From Oscillospiraceae bacterium (lineage in GTDB: Bacteria; Bacillota; Clostridia; UBA1212; UBA1255), in NCBI GenBank assembly GCA_015069185.1, contig SVJB01000006.1:23474-87473 (forward strand): a stretch of DNA of 64,000 bases, read 5' to 3'. The notes beneath the pieces were generated by a model. It was not told the DNA's origin and did not search any database. It was given only the letters and a program-made list of their open reading frames with translations. Positions within the stretch are counted from its first letter, which is position 1. Each line of letters starts with the position of its first letter. Positions 53,009 through 61,786 of this stretch are shown here, piece after piece. A program made the translations under genes and the position numbers.

Positions 53009-54340
53009 TCACCTTTTTTTCTTAATGACTAAACATGCTCCTAATATTAACATTATCTGAGCTATGGCACTGGATCCTCCACAACCGCTATTACTCTTGT
53101 CGCCACCATCAGGAACCTCTGTCGACGCCTGAGTATTTTCCGGTGCCTGTGTTGCTACAGGAGTCTCAACCGGCGTTTCGGTAGGACTCTGAGTAGGTTT
53201 TGCAGTAGGCTGAGTAGGTTCACTCTGTACAATAAAGCAATCAAAGAATGCATAATTGTCATAATAAGCGATGCCATCACCTCTTACGTTATCTTCGCCA
53301 CTCTCAAATGCTGTTTCGTGTGTTATAGTGACTGTATGATATCCGGGAAGAAGATCATCTGCAGCATAAATAATAGTACTTTGTAAAGGAATAGAACCAT
53401 CTGCATTTTTAATCAATGAATGTGGCGTTACCTCTGCAACAACTTCGCCATCGATGTCAATTATAATCTTGCAAGCATAATATAGTTCTCCATACGCAAC
53501 TGCCAGAAATGTACCCTCAAAGTCATAGACAAGCGATCCGCTTACCTGACCCAGCTGAGATTGACCGCTACCACCGTAACATGCATTTGATTGAGTATTT
53601 GCAGCTTCATGATCGTATGGCCATACATAAATAATCTCCTCATTTGTATTATCAATGGCTTTAAGTCCCCAGGAGGCGAGCAGCTCATCATTATATTTCA
53701 AAATATCTGTACCTGTTTTAACAGAAGTAGGCGTTTCTTCCTCTTCTTTATCTACCTGTTTCTTAATAATAAGGCAGTCAAAGAATGCATCATTGTCATA
53801 ATACGCATTTCCATCAGCCTTCACATTTTCATCACCACTTAGCTTTGATGTTCTGTGTGATATCTTAAGCACATGTTTACCTTCGCTTAAATCATTTTTC
53901 ACAAATATTATTTTACTATCACCCGGAGCTTCCTTTGGTGCTTCCGGATTATATGGAGTGTATGAACCTAATTCTACTCCATCAACGCTTATCACAACCT
54001 CTGCAGCCCAATAATTTTCAGCAAAGGCAACAGCAAGATAAGAACCTTCAAACACATAACTAATAGTTGCTGATACCTGACCTAAATTATGAATGGCACT
54101 GCTACCATATACCTTATCTGATGTATGTCGGCTATTTAAATCATATGGCCATGCATATATTAAATCAGAATCTGTATCATCAACAATCTCATATCCCGCA
54201 CTTTCTAATGCGGTTTTATCCAAAGAAGAAGCTAATGTACCTACAGATATTTCTGTATTATCTGCATTTACAAAACATATACAACTAAAACAAGTGCACA
54301 GTATTGCTATACTTATTAAAAACACAATAATTTTTTTCAT
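53009..54340 (-). CDS. Surface protein with two copies of a novel ~155-residue module
   Basis: A 443-residue secreted protein: signal MKKIIVFLISIAILCTCFSC. Two modules follow (about residues 35-200 and 210-380). Each has a WPYD motif, an LGQVSxxxxYxFEG strand, AENYWAAEVVISVDGVELGS (copy 1), a turn like DLSEGKHVLKISHRT, and ends YYDNDAFFDCLI. Copy 2 is more divergent. The strand pattern resembles carbohydrate-binding beta-sandwiches in which FEGS and IDG turns border the binding face. A Thr/Pro linker (PTQPTAKPTQSPTETPVETP) leads to GDKSNSGCGGSSAIAQIMLI, a helix and KKKR, the Cys-type tail also seen at 12053. Start: ATG at 54340, after AAGGAG. It is 1 bp from the three-module protein and 3 bp from the GH127 lipoprotein. 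Probable accessory binding protein. Confidence 0.72.
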   Translation of the reverse strand: MKKIIVFLISIAILCTCFSCICFVNADNTEISVGTLASSLDKTALESAGYEIVDDTDSDLIYAWPYDLNSRHTSDKVYGSSAIHNLGQVSATISYVFEGSYLAVAFAENYWAAEVVISVDGVELGSYTPYNPEAPKEAPGDSKIIFVKNDLSEGKHVLKISHRTSKLSGDENVKADGNAYYDNDAFFDCLIIKKQVDKEEEETPTSVKTGTDILKYNDELLASWGLKAIDNTNEEIIYVWPYDHEAANTQSNACYGGSGQSQLGQVSGSLVYDFEGTFLAVAYGELYYACKIIIDIDGEVVAEVTPHSLIKNADGSIPLQSTIIYAADDLLPGYHTVTITHETAFESGEDNVRGDGIAYYDNYAFFDCFIVQSEPTQPTAKPTQSPTETPVETPVATQAPENTQASTEVPDGGDKSNSGCGGSSAIAQIMLILGACLVIKKKR

Positions 54341-54341
54341 T

Positions 54342-56156
54342 TTATTGCTCCTTTTTTTCATATCTTTTTATACTATACATTATAATTCCAACAATAACAA
54401 TTATAAACATATAGGTGAAAATCATATCCGTATCTCCTGTATCTACATTAGGAACATCATCAGGGCTTTGAGTCGGAGCCGCTGTCGGTGCAGCTGTTGG
54501 TGCTGCTGTTGGTGCTGCTGTTGGTGCAGCTGTAGGCTCCTGCTCTACTACATCCTTAACTATCAAACAATCAAAGAATGCATCGTTATCATAATATGGA
54601 TTACCATCTGCCTTAATGTTGTCTTCACCACTTGTATATGCAGTTTTATGAGACACTGTAAGTGTATGTTTTCCATTTGATAAGTTATCCTTTACAAATA
54701 CAACAACACTGTTGCCCGGAGCTTCTCTTGGTGCTTCAGAATTAAAAGGCGTATATGAACCTAATTCTGTACCATCAACACTAACAATAATCTCTGCCGC
54801 CCAGAAATTTTCAGCAAAAACTACAGCAACATATGGTCCCTCAAACTCATAACTAATAGTAGCTACTACCTGTCCCAAATTCCACGCAACGCTACCACCA
54901 TAGGCTTTATTAGATTCCGGTCTGGATCCTAAATCATAAGGGAATGTGTATACAATATTACTGTCGTTGCTGTCTATAACTTTCAATCCCCAATCTTTAA
55001 GTAATTGATCATCATACTGCTTGATATTTGATCCTACAGTCACTTCTGTAGGAGCTGCCGGTTGCTTAACGATTAAGCAATCAAAGAATGAATCATTATC
55101 ATAATACGCATTTCCGTCTGCCTTAATATTATCATCGCCACTGGTATGAGCTACTCTATATGTAACAACAAGAGTGTGCTTTCCATCTGATAAATCATCT
55201 TTTATAAATATAACTTTACATTTACCGGGTGCTTCCTTGGGAGCATCAGGGTTGTGAGGAATATAAGAGCCTACTTCTACACCATCGATTGAGATAACAA
55301 CTTCTGCTGCCCAATAGTTTTCTGCATATACAAGAGCAATATATGAGCCTTCAAATTCATAGCTAAATGTAGCTGATACCTGACCTAAACTGCTTGCCAC
55401 AGTACCGCCATATGCATTATTGGAAGTAGGTTTATCCCAGCCAAGTGTATAAGGCCAACCATAATTAATAGATGAATCTGAATCATCGATTATTTTGAGA
55501 CCCATAGAGTTGATAAGAGCATCATCATACTGCTTGATATTTGATCCTACAGTTAATTCTGTGGAGACAACTGCCTTCTTAACAATCAAGCAATCAAAGA
55601 AAGCATCATTATCATAATATGGATTTCCATCCGCCTTAATATTGTCCTCTCCGCTTAAATGTGCTGTTCTATGAGATATTTTCACAGTATGTGTTCCATC
55701 TGACAGATCATCTTTTGTGAAGATAATTTTACTATCTCCCGGAGCTTCTTTCGGCGCTTCCGGGTTGTGAGGAGTATACGAACCCACTTCTACATTATCT
55801 ACAGTAATAACAACCTCTGCTGCCCAGAAGTTCTCAGCAAATACGACAGCAAGATATGAACCTTCAAACTCATAAGTTATTACTCCACTTACCTGGCCAA
55901 GATTCCAGGCTACGCTGCCACCATATGCTTTGTCTGAGGTGGGACGTGAACCCAGATCATATGGCCAGCCATATACTAATCCTGCATTTGTATCGTCAAT
56001 AACTTCGTATCCACTATTAGATAAGGCTGTCAGATCAATATCTGACACTGATGTGCCCACTGTCAGATCTATATTCCCGGAACCGTAACTGTTTATTGCC
56101 GAGAAACATATTACCATCATTGCCAATGCAATCAAGCAAATAAATACTTTTTTCAT
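54342..56156 (-). CDS. Surface protein with three copies of the same module and VDTGD anchor
   Basis: A 604-residue secreted protein: signal MKKVFICLIALAMMVICFSA. Residues ~30-515 are three repeats of a ~160-residue module, each with WPYxLG, LGQVSxxxxYEFEGSY, AENxWAAEVV, the (P)EAPKEAPGxxKxIFxKDDL block and YYDNDxFFDCLIV. Modules 1 and 3 share GSRPTSDKAYGG-type beginnings; module 2 begins TLGWDKPTSN. The linker is five PTAA units and PTQSPDD, then VPNVDTGDTDMIFTYMFIIV, a helix and KRYEKKEQ: a VDTGD variant of the sorting signal. No enzyme residues stand out, so it is probably a multivalent sugar-binding surface protein. It heads the operon with the two-module protein and the GH127 lipoprotein; the promoter is weak and AGGAGG precedes the ATG. 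Confidence 0.75.
   Translation of the reverse strand: MKKVFICLIALAMMVICFSAINSYGSGNIDLTVGTSVSDIDLTALSNSGYEVIDDTNAGLVYGWPYDLGSRPTSDKAYGGSVAWNLGQVSGVITYEFEGSYLAVVFAENFWAAEVVITVDNVEVGSYTPHNPEAPKEAPGDSKIIFTKDDLSDGTHTVKISHRTAHLSGEDNIKADGNPYYDNDAFFDCLIVKKAVVSTELTVGSNIKQYDDALINSMGLKIIDDSDSSINYGWPYTLGWDKPTSNNAYGGTVASSLGQVSATFSYEFEGSYIALVYAENYWAAEVVISIDGVEVGSYIPHNPDAPKEAPGKCKVIFIKDDLSDGKHTLVVTYRVAHTSGDDNIKADGNAYYDNDSFFDCLIVKQPAAPTEVTVGSNIKQYDDQLLKDWGLKVIDSNDSNIVYTFPYDLGSRPESNKAYGGSVAWNLGQVVATISYEFEGPYVAVVFAENFWAAEIIVSVDGTELGSYTPFNSEAPREAPGNSVVVFVKDNLSNGKHTLTVSHKTAYTSGEDNIKADGNPYYDNDAFFDCLIVKDVVEQEPTAAPTAAPTAAPTAAPTAAPTQSPDDVPNVDTGDTDMIFTYMFIIVIVGIIMYSIKRYEKKEQ
54477..54536 (-). repeat. Five 12-bp tandem repeats encoding PTAA linker
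   Basis: Five in-frame 12-bp copies (CCAACAGCAGCA and close variants on the minus strand) encode five PTAA units of the cell-surface linker. Since unit length is a multiple of three, slippage would change linker length without a frameshift. Confidence 0.85.
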
Positions 56157-56208
56157 ATAAACCTCCTGATTATTTAAATATCTGTGAAAAGTTTACCAAT
56201 CCCTACGG

Positions 56209-56237
56209 TTTATATCAATTATTAACAATATACTAAA
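56209..56237 (-). promoter_or_regulatory. Possible promoter of the 56156-51059 operon
   Basis: On the minus strand TTTAGT (56232-56237), 17-bp spacer, TATAAA (56209-56214), 52 bp before the ATG at 56156. Both elements are off-consensus. Confidence 0.4.
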
Positions 56238-56264
56238 TTGCATAAGCGATATACAAATCCTATT

Positions 56265-56304
56265 CAATTATAAATAAAACGCCTGCTTACTTTTCGCGGG
56301 CGTT
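56265..56304 (-). terminator. Intrinsic terminator of the lipoprotein gene at 56373
   Basis: AACGCCTGC (56278-56286) pairs with GCGGGCGTT (56296-56304), with one G-U pair. On the minus strand it is followed by a T-rich tract. It lies about 70 bp beyond the stop at 56373 and upstream of the promoter for 56156. Confidence 0.7.
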
Positions 56305-56372
56305 CATCACGATTATCAGGATTATTGTTGCTTATTTCCAAAAATTCACAACTGATCTTTTTATAATAATTA

Positions 56373-56870
56373 TTAGACTTTAACAGTTTTAGCCCATTTT
56401 ATAAAATCCGGCTTATATGTGTCATATTTATCTTCTTGACATGCAAACTGTACAATCCAAAAAGCATCTTTACCTTTGAAAGTTGTTGTGAAATATTTAT
56501 ATGTATCATTATCAATGTCTTCTTTATATTCAATAGTGGTTAATCCCTCAATCTTAACGATTCCGGTAAGAGCTTTTGAAGAGTTGGCTCTGTATACCAG
56601 AGCCGTATATTCATCCAAAGTCATAGACTCCAACTGCTCAAGCTTTGAGAATTCTTCTTTAATGGCAACAATCAAAATGTTATTTGATTCATAACACACT
56701 GTATATTGGCTGTATTCCTCATCATTGTTTTCCTTAAATGCTTTTGGTAGTGTTATTGTCAGTCCATCCTTTTTGAACTTTTTATTCTGAAATAATTCAT
56801 TTACCGGCCCACAGCCTATGCTTGTTATAGTCAATATAGCGATTATACAAATCAATAATACTTTTTTCAT
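56373..56870 (-). CDS. Small lipoprotein of unknown function
   Basis: A 165-residue lipoprotein: MKKVLLICIIAILTITSIGC with Cys at residue 20. The mature domain (KKDGLTITLPKAFKE, YTVCYESNNILIVAIKEEFS, MTLDEYTALVYRANSS, FKGKDAFWIVQFACQEDKYD) looks like the PsbP/MOG1-like fold common among small Gram-positive surface lipoproteins; the fold is inferred from the strand pattern. Standing alone, with an extended -10 promoter upstream and a terminator downstream, and without enzymatic motifs. Its place between two surface-protein operons does not reveal a partner. Confidence 0.82.
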   Translation of the reverse strand: MKKVLLICIIAILTITSIGCGPVNELFQNKKFKKDGLTITLPKAFKENNDEEYSQYTVCYESNNILIVAIKEEFSKLEQLESMTLDEYTALVYRANSSKALTGIVKIEGLTTIEYKEDIDNDTYKYFTTTFKGKDAFWIVQFACQEDKYDTYKPDFIKWAKTVKV

Positions 56871-56906
56871 ATTTTCCTCCCTGAATATACCTGTACTCTG
56901 AGCATC

Positions 56907-56915
56907 ATTATAACA
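56907..56915 (-). promoter_or_regulatory. Extended -10 element for the lipoprotein gene
   Basis: On the minus strand TGTTATAAT, a TGnTATAAT extended -10, 37 bp before the ATG at 56870. No good -35 at standard distance, as expected for extended -10 promoters. Confidence 0.5.
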
Positions 56916-56951
56916 AGTACATTATATAACATAGACATACACATATCAAAT

Positions 56952-56983
56952 AAAAAAGTGTTCAGTATACTGAACACTTTTTT
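56952..56983. terminator. Perfect-palindrome bidirectional terminator
   Basis: The 32-bp stretch 56952-56983 is a perfect palindrome: six A, GTGTTCAGT and its mirror, then six T. It forms a hairpin with a T run on either strand. It ends the operon 61640-57015 and shields the lipoprotein gene. Confidence 0.9.
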
Positions 56984-57014
56984 GCAATCTGATTATCTAA
57001 TGATATTTAATACA

Positions 57015-57776
57015 TTACATCATTTGTCTTTTTTTAGCCATTATCACAACGCCGGTTGCTACCATAGCAAGCATAATTCCTGCGAAGAAACCTGTGTCGC
57101 CTGTTTCAGGGTTAGTAGTATCATCAGGTGTGGGGACATAAGACGGATCTACATATGTTTTTGCATCATCAAGAGTATCGAAGAACGCTGCGCTTCTTAA
57201 GTATAAGAAACCGCAGTTATACGCATTGTCATTTGTAGGATCCGCAGATGTTTCAAGTGAGCTGGCACGCACATCAAAACGAAGAGTATCTACAACCGCA
57301 TCTGCATTCCAACCAAGATCTATGATAATGTACTGGAACTCAAGTGCAGTGGCATTGTGTAGAGAGCTCAGACTATCAACAGAAGCACCTGTAGGAGCCC
57401 AATCTCCTCCTGCCGGCAAATACAATGATGCCAAATTATCAAAACAATTCTTTGCTGCTAATTCATCTACAGCTGCCTCAAAAACAACATACCTGTTCTT
57501 CTCTGCACCAACTTCAATATTCAAACCAGTAAATAAGAATGCAGTAGCACCATATCTGCCGGCCCATGCAATATTGTACATGTTGAACTTCGCGGCCTGT
57601 TTACTGCCAGAGTGAGCCATAACATCAATACCGGCATTTTCAGGCTTTAACTGTTCGCCAAGGCCGCCCTCAAACGACAGCTTATACCCAGGTTCTTGTG
57701 CATTAACCCAAATACTTCCAGCAAATAGTGAAAGCATCAAACAAGTAACAGTAAGTAAAATAAATAATTTTTTCAT
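57015..57776 (-). CDS. Secreted surface protein (paralogue of 57795) with PETGD sorting signal
   Basis: A 253-residue secreted protein with signal peptide MKKLFILLTVTCLMLSLFAG. The domain (residues ~30-205) contains YNIAWAGRYGATAFLFTGLN, AEKNRYVVFEAAVDELA, FQYIIIDLGWNADAVVDTLR and YNCGFLYLRSAAFFDTLDDA; the neighbour at 57795 has the same blocks in the same order. The fold looks like a carbohydrate-binding sandwich. The linker is short, and the C-terminus is NPETGDTGFFAGIMLAMVAT, helix, KKRQMM: a standard PxTGD sorting signal, whereas its paralogue has a plain membrane helix. Third gene of an operon with a membrane-anchored glycosidase and that paralogue (18-bp gap), terminated by the palindrome at 56952. 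Function unknown. Confidence 0.75.
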   Translation of the reverse strand: MKKLFILLTVTCLMLSLFAGSIWVNAQEPGYKLSFEGGLGEQLKPENAGIDVMAHSGSKQAAKFNMYNIAWAGRYGATAFLFTGLNIEVGAEKNRYVVFEAAVDELAAKNCFDNLASLYLPAGGDWAPTGASVDSLSSLHNATALEFQYIIIDLGWNADAVVDTLRFDVRASSLETSADPTNDNAYNCGFLYLRSAAFFDTLDDAKTYVDPSYVPTPDDTTNPETGDTGFFAGIMLAMVATGVVIMAKKRQMM

Positions 57777-57794
57777 GATTTCCTCCTATATTTT

Positions 57795-58703
57795 TTATTT
57801 TCTTTTCTTAGGTTTTAAAATTATTACAGCAGCCACAATAGCAACAACTACAACAACACCTATTACAATGGCAACCATTGGAGACTTCTTTTCCTCTTTG
57901 TCATTATCTACAGGTTTATCTGTTGTAGATACTTCCGGAGCTTCGGTAGGCGATGTTGTAGGAACTTCTGTTACTCCGGGTGTCTTAGCAGGATCATCAG
58001 GAGTATCAGTAGGCTCTTCGGGCGCTGTAGTAGGTTTCTCTACCGGCACTTTGTAAATAAATGCTTCAGCCTGTTCCTTGGTGTCAAACAGAGCAATATA
58101 CTCTATATAGAAATATCCGCAGTTGTGGCCATCGTCATCTCCGGCAGCAGTATCATATGAAGAGCTGAACATTTCCAATCTTAATGTATCTAATATAAAT
58201 TCTTCTTCCCATCCTAAATCAATTATTACCTTCTTGAACTCATCCTCTTGAGCCGTATTCAAATCTGCCAATGAACTTTTAGGAGCATTAGAATATCCTA
58301 CCTGTGCATCATCTTGCTTCCAATACAACGCTGAAAATTTATCATATTCATTATCTACTGCAATATAATCCTGCATAATATTAAGTACAAGATAGCGATT
58401 CTTCTGCGCTGATACTGTAATATTCAGTCCATTTGCGATCAACGCAATACCGCCGTATCGTCCTGCCCATGCTGCGCTGTATAATTTACATTCTGTTGCT
58501 TCATAATAATCATCATATTTGATAAAATCCAAGCTTGCATTCTCACCTATCCATACAAGCTGAGACTCATCCATAGGATAAAATGCCTCCGGAAGCTCAC
58601 TTGCTTCCTCTGCCATAGCGCCAATCGGTGACATCATACAAAACAGCGATAAAGTCATTATCATGACTAACATTACGCTAATAAAACTAATGCTTTTTTT
58701 CAT
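57795..58703 (-). CDS. Secreted, membrane-anchored surface protein (paralogue of 57015)
   Basis: A 302-residue protein with signal peptide (SFISVMLVMIMTLSLFCMMS). The domain (residues ~35-215) shares the block order of its neighbour: YSAAWAGRYGGIALIANGLN, SAQKNRYLVLNIMQDY, FKKVIIDLGWEEEFILDTLR, HNCGYFYIEYIALFDTKEQA. After it comes a Thr/Pro/Glu-rich linker (PTTAPEEPTDTPDDP) and a C-terminal helix IVIGVVVVVAIVAAVIILK with KPKKRK; there is no PxTGD motif. So the two paralogues differ in anchoring: one probably wall-linked, one membrane-held. It is 15 bp downstream of the glycosidase 58719-61640. I do not recognise a named family; a role in binding the glycosidase substrate is inference. Confidence 0.75.
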   Translation of the reverse strand: MKKSISFISVMLVMIMTLSLFCMMSPIGAMAEEASELPEAFYPMDESQLVWIGENASLDFIKYDDYYEATECKLYSAAWAGRYGGIALIANGLNITVSAQKNRYLVLNIMQDYIAVDNEYDKFSALYWKQDDAQVGYSNAPKSSLADLNTAQEDEFKKVIIDLGWEEEFILDTLRLEMFSSSYDTAAGDDDGHNCGYFYIEYIALFDTKEQAEAFIYKVPVEKPTTAPEEPTDTPDDPAKTPGVTEVPTTSPTEAPEVSTTDKPVDNDKEEKKSPMVAIVIGVVVVVAIVAAVIILKPKKRK

Positions 58704-58718
58704 AATTATACCTCCATT

Positions 58719-61640
58719 TTATTTTGCATATATTTCAATTTCAGTTACATCTAACTTACTTGTATTCTTAGTTTCTATAAAACGAATCCTTATATAACTA
58801 TATTCCGACTTCTTTGATATCTTCACTTCCAAAGGTGAGTCTCCTGATACGGTCACTTCCTTATCAGACCTCGCGATTTGAGTCCATGTATCAAAGCCAG
58901 GGTCGTTTGTCCCCTCTATTACATATTTAAAAGAAGATTTATTTCGTGAGAACAGTTTAAAAGTGCCTACATCATAACTACGTCCCAGAGCAACTCTAAG
59001 CCATTGTCCGTCCATTTCTCCATCCGGTCTCCAATAGCCGGTATATTCACCGTCTGTCAGGTTGCTGCTCCAGTAATAAGTATCATTATTTATATCATAT
59101 GTAGAAGAAGCCGCAACAGGCTTGCCATCAGATATTTTACTGCCGACTGCTATTGCATTCTCAATCTCCGGATTTATCAACTTTACATTTGTTTTTCCTG
59201 CCAATATTTTCACAGATACAACACCGTATTCGTCTGCAACAAGGTTTTGAGTAATGCCATTTATACTGACCTGGTAAGTCTTACCTGGTACTTGATTAAT
59301 AAAGCGTACTGTAACATCTGTAGGCAGCGCTGCAATATTCACCGTAAAATCATGCAAACCATTATAAGTCACAGTCATATTCTGACCTCTCCAACAGTAA
59401 TTAACAACCGATCCAATCATGTTTTCAGATATGAACGGCTCAATATTTAGTCCATCAAGCGTAGGTGCAAAGCCATAACCATATCTATAGAGACCATATA
59501 TCGGATAGGCCATTGTCTGCATCATATCCCACCAACCATAGTCGCCTTCGTCTACACCGTCTCTCTTATAGCAAGTAGCGTTAACGAAACCTGTTATATT
59601 ATATTGCTTCACAAGGCCATTTATATATTTCTCGATTAGAGTTCTATCTCCATATTCCGGAAAAGCCACAAAGAACTCTCCATCAGGAGCGCCATACCAG
59701 CCACCGTTCATTCCGGCCATTGACTTTGTATGATCGTCGCTCTGGTCTGCCGGTATATCAGCATTTTGAATATCACGTATATTCATTACATGATATCCAA
59801 GATCAAATACTGCAGTATCCCTCTCTACAGCCTCTATTATTCTTTCATTCCTGCCTTCCCATGCAATGCCACTTGATAATACTGCTGCCTGAACAGGTAA
59901 ATAAATTATATCCTCACTTTCAGAGCCATACAGAAATGTGCCTGTTTTTTCCGACCACATCATCTCATTATAGTCTTCTCTTATCTTTACAGCTAACGCT
60001 TCATATTCAACAGCTTTTTCTTCATCGCCAAATACACGGCGCTCTATCTCTGCCCAACGCACCAAAGCCTGGTAATACATAGGAGTTGTATATCCATTAT
60101 ATTTACCTGAATTATGTTCCCAATAGTCATTGGGGTTAAGCGTCTGTGTTGTTGTTAGATTTACACATACATATACATCATCTCTTATGTACATTTTCTT
60201 CTGAGCTGCCAGAGCCTTTTCAGCAGGAACTTTTAAGTCATCGAGGAATGCTCTGTCTCCTGTCAAAATATACATATCTACAATAGCAATAACAAATCCC
60301 GGCATCATATCACTATATTTAGATCCCCAGCCGTCGCCGCCTGACTGCGGATACGGACTCATAATATGGCCGTCATTGGCTTGTATTTGTGTGATATTCA
60401 GTAATCCGTTCTTCTGACTAAGTAAAGATCCTGCATCACCAAATATTCCTATCAGATTTGTATTCCAGTGCTGCTCCAGAGCCGGTAATTCATAAAATAC
60501 CTGAGACCCTTCTACTGCAGTGCCCATATCCCAATCCATAATCATTGTACGGGTAAAATCATTAATAATCTCAGACAATACAGCTTCATCAAATCCATTC
60601 AAAGTACCAAGATCGTAATATTTATCTCTGTCTTCGAAAGAAATCTTAAACGATACTTCTGTAACATCACCAGCTGTAAAATTTATCTTTCTATAAACTT
60701 TCTCCCCTTGTAGTACAGTTCTGCCGTCATATTTTCCCCAACCGTCGGCATTTCCTAAGCACGTAAGATTTCTTCCGTTTGCCACGATAATATCAAGCTC
60801 CAAGGGTAAAGCATTTCCGTCAGGAACTCTTTGTATCTGAGTTGCGGTATCATATTCTGCACAATCACCTATCAGAGTACCCTCAAAAGCAACGGCAACC
60901 TCATCTCTGCCATCTGTCTCAGGCGCTAAGATTGTGAAGTCAATCTCACGCTTGGCACATCTGATATTTCCTGTGAAAATATCGTTTACTCTTGTCTCTC
61001 TATATCCTGATCCTGCAGCCAGATAATTTTTCTGAGCAGCAGCAGCGCCACCCACATGCAGATTTGAACCTGATTTTATAAAACGAATACTTTCCGGTAC
61101 ATCTTGTTCTAGATTTATTGACGGAAGGCTCTGGTCCAGGAGTCCAACATCCTGAGTAATTGTTCTTTTATAGTTTACTGTAAAATCTTTGTTGTCAAGA
61201 TTAATAGTAACTATATTATCCGTATATGTATCACTATAATTCATAGTAATAATATTCTTTTCACTATCAATATGTACAACAGGATCCTGCGCTAAATTCA
61301 AACTGGAAAAGGTTTCTTCTTTCTCTCCTGTTCTCACAACATAACCTGTATGGATACCGCGTGACTCATCAAGGATATTAACTTTGCCATCTTTGATTAC
61401 CTCAATGACCGCTTTCTTATCATAACCTATCTGTATGGTATATCCTTCACCTGACCATGTTATATTCTTAAGTTGTGTATCGTGTTCCAGAATATATCGC
61501 ACCGTATCGTCATCTCCCTCTTTATTTGCAGATCTGTTATCGTCAAACATGCCGCTATAATACAAAACACCAATGATTACAGCAGATGCAATTATTAAAA
61601 CAATAACAACCGATAAAACTTTGCGAAATCTCGTATCCAC
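58719..61640 (-). CDS. Membrane-anchored six-hairpin glycosidase with C-terminal F5/8-type (CBM32) domain
   Basis: A 973-residue surface enzyme held by an N-terminal helix (VLSVVIVLIIASAVIIGVLY) that lacks a cleavage site. Residues ~45-320 are a beta-sandwich, ~330-700 an (alpha/alpha)6 barrel with QANDGHIMSPYPQSGGDGWG, YSDMMPGFVIAIVDMYILTG, DYWEHNSGKYNGYTTPMYYQ, GGWYGAPDGEFFVAFPEYGD and GVDEGDYGWWDMMQTMAYPI. The acid-rich GDGWG and DEGDYGWWD blocks would line the active site. Residues ~840-973 are a discoidin/F5-8C-type module (ISDGKPVAASSTYD, YWSSNLTDGEYTGYWRPDGE, WLRVALGRSYDVGTFKLFSR) like CBM32. Start: GTG at 61640, after AGAGG, not the upstream in-frame GTG. It leads the operon with two paralogous surface proteins, divergent from an AraC gene. 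GH family not assigned by eye. Confidence 0.75.
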   Translation of the reverse strand: MDTRFRKVLSVVIVLIIASAVIIGVLYYSGMFDDNRSANKEGDDDTVRYILEHDTQLKNITWSGEGYTIQIGYDKKAVIEVIKDGKVNILDESRGIHTGYVVRTGEKEETFSSLNLAQDPVVHIDSEKNIITMNYSDTYTDNIVTINLDNKDFTVNYKRTITQDVGLLDQSLPSINLEQDVPESIRFIKSGSNLHVGGAAAAQKNYLAAGSGYRETRVNDIFTGNIRCAKREIDFTILAPETDGRDEVAVAFEGTLIGDCAEYDTATQIQRVPDGNALPLELDIIVANGRNLTCLGNADGWGKYDGRTVLQGEKVYRKINFTAGDVTEVSFKISFEDRDKYYDLGTLNGFDEAVLSEIINDFTRTMIMDWDMGTAVEGSQVFYELPALEQHWNTNLIGIFGDAGSLLSQKNGLLNITQIQANDGHIMSPYPQSGGDGWGSKYSDMMPGFVIAIVDMYILTGDRAFLDDLKVPAEKALAAQKKMYIRDDVYVCVNLTTTQTLNPNDYWEHNSGKYNGYTTPMYYQALVRWAEIERRVFGDEEKAVEYEALAVKIREDYNEMMWSEKTGTFLYGSESEDIIYLPVQAAVLSSGIAWEGRNERIIEAVERDTAVFDLGYHVMNIRDIQNADIPADQSDDHTKSMAGMNGGWYGAPDGEFFVAFPEYGDRTLIEKYINGLVKQYNITGFVNATCYKRDGVDEGDYGWWDMMQTMAYPIYGLYRYGYGFAPTLDGLNIEPFISENMIGSVVNYCWRGQNMTVTYNGLHDFTVNIAALPTDVTVRFINQVPGKTYQVSINGITQNLVADEYGVVSVKILAGKTNVKLINPEIENAIAVGSKISDGKPVAASSTYDINNDTYYWSSNLTDGEYTGYWRPDGEMDGQWLRVALGRSYDVGTFKLFSRNKSSFKYVIEGTNDPGFDTWTQIARSDKEVTVSGDSPLEVKISKKSEYSYIRIRFIETKNTSKLDVTEIEIYAK

Positions 61641-61711
61641 ATAGATCACCTCTTTGTTAATAGACTACCACATTATATGCTTGCAAAAAATAGTCTTGTA
61701 TAACTTGTTGT

Positions 61712-61771
61712 ATTGACTTTTTTATTCTTTACTTAAGATTTAAACGGTTATATAATATATAAAAAGTCAAT
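61712..61771. promoter_or_regulatory. Inverted repeat flanking the AraC promoter
   Basis: ATTGACTTTTT (61712-61722) and AAAAAGTCAAT (61761-61771) are perfect 11-bp inverted arms enclosing the promoter at 61728-61756. A second short pair, AGACTA and TAGTCT, lies between about 61660 and 61695. Both are candidates for AraC-type or self-binding sites controlling both divergent units. Confidence 0.45.
61728..61756 (+). promoter_or_regulatory. Promoter of the AraC gene at 61787
   Basis: TTTACT (61728-61733), 17-bp spacer, perfect TATAAT (61751-61756), 31 bp before the ATG; ACGAGG is the ribosome site. Confidence 0.7.
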
Positions 61772-61786
61772 TAACGAGGCATATAT

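Noticed and set aside
54477..54536. Possible phase-variable repeat
   Set aside because: The 12-bp unit is a multiple of three, so copy-number changes would not switch the gene off; kept only as a linker repeat.
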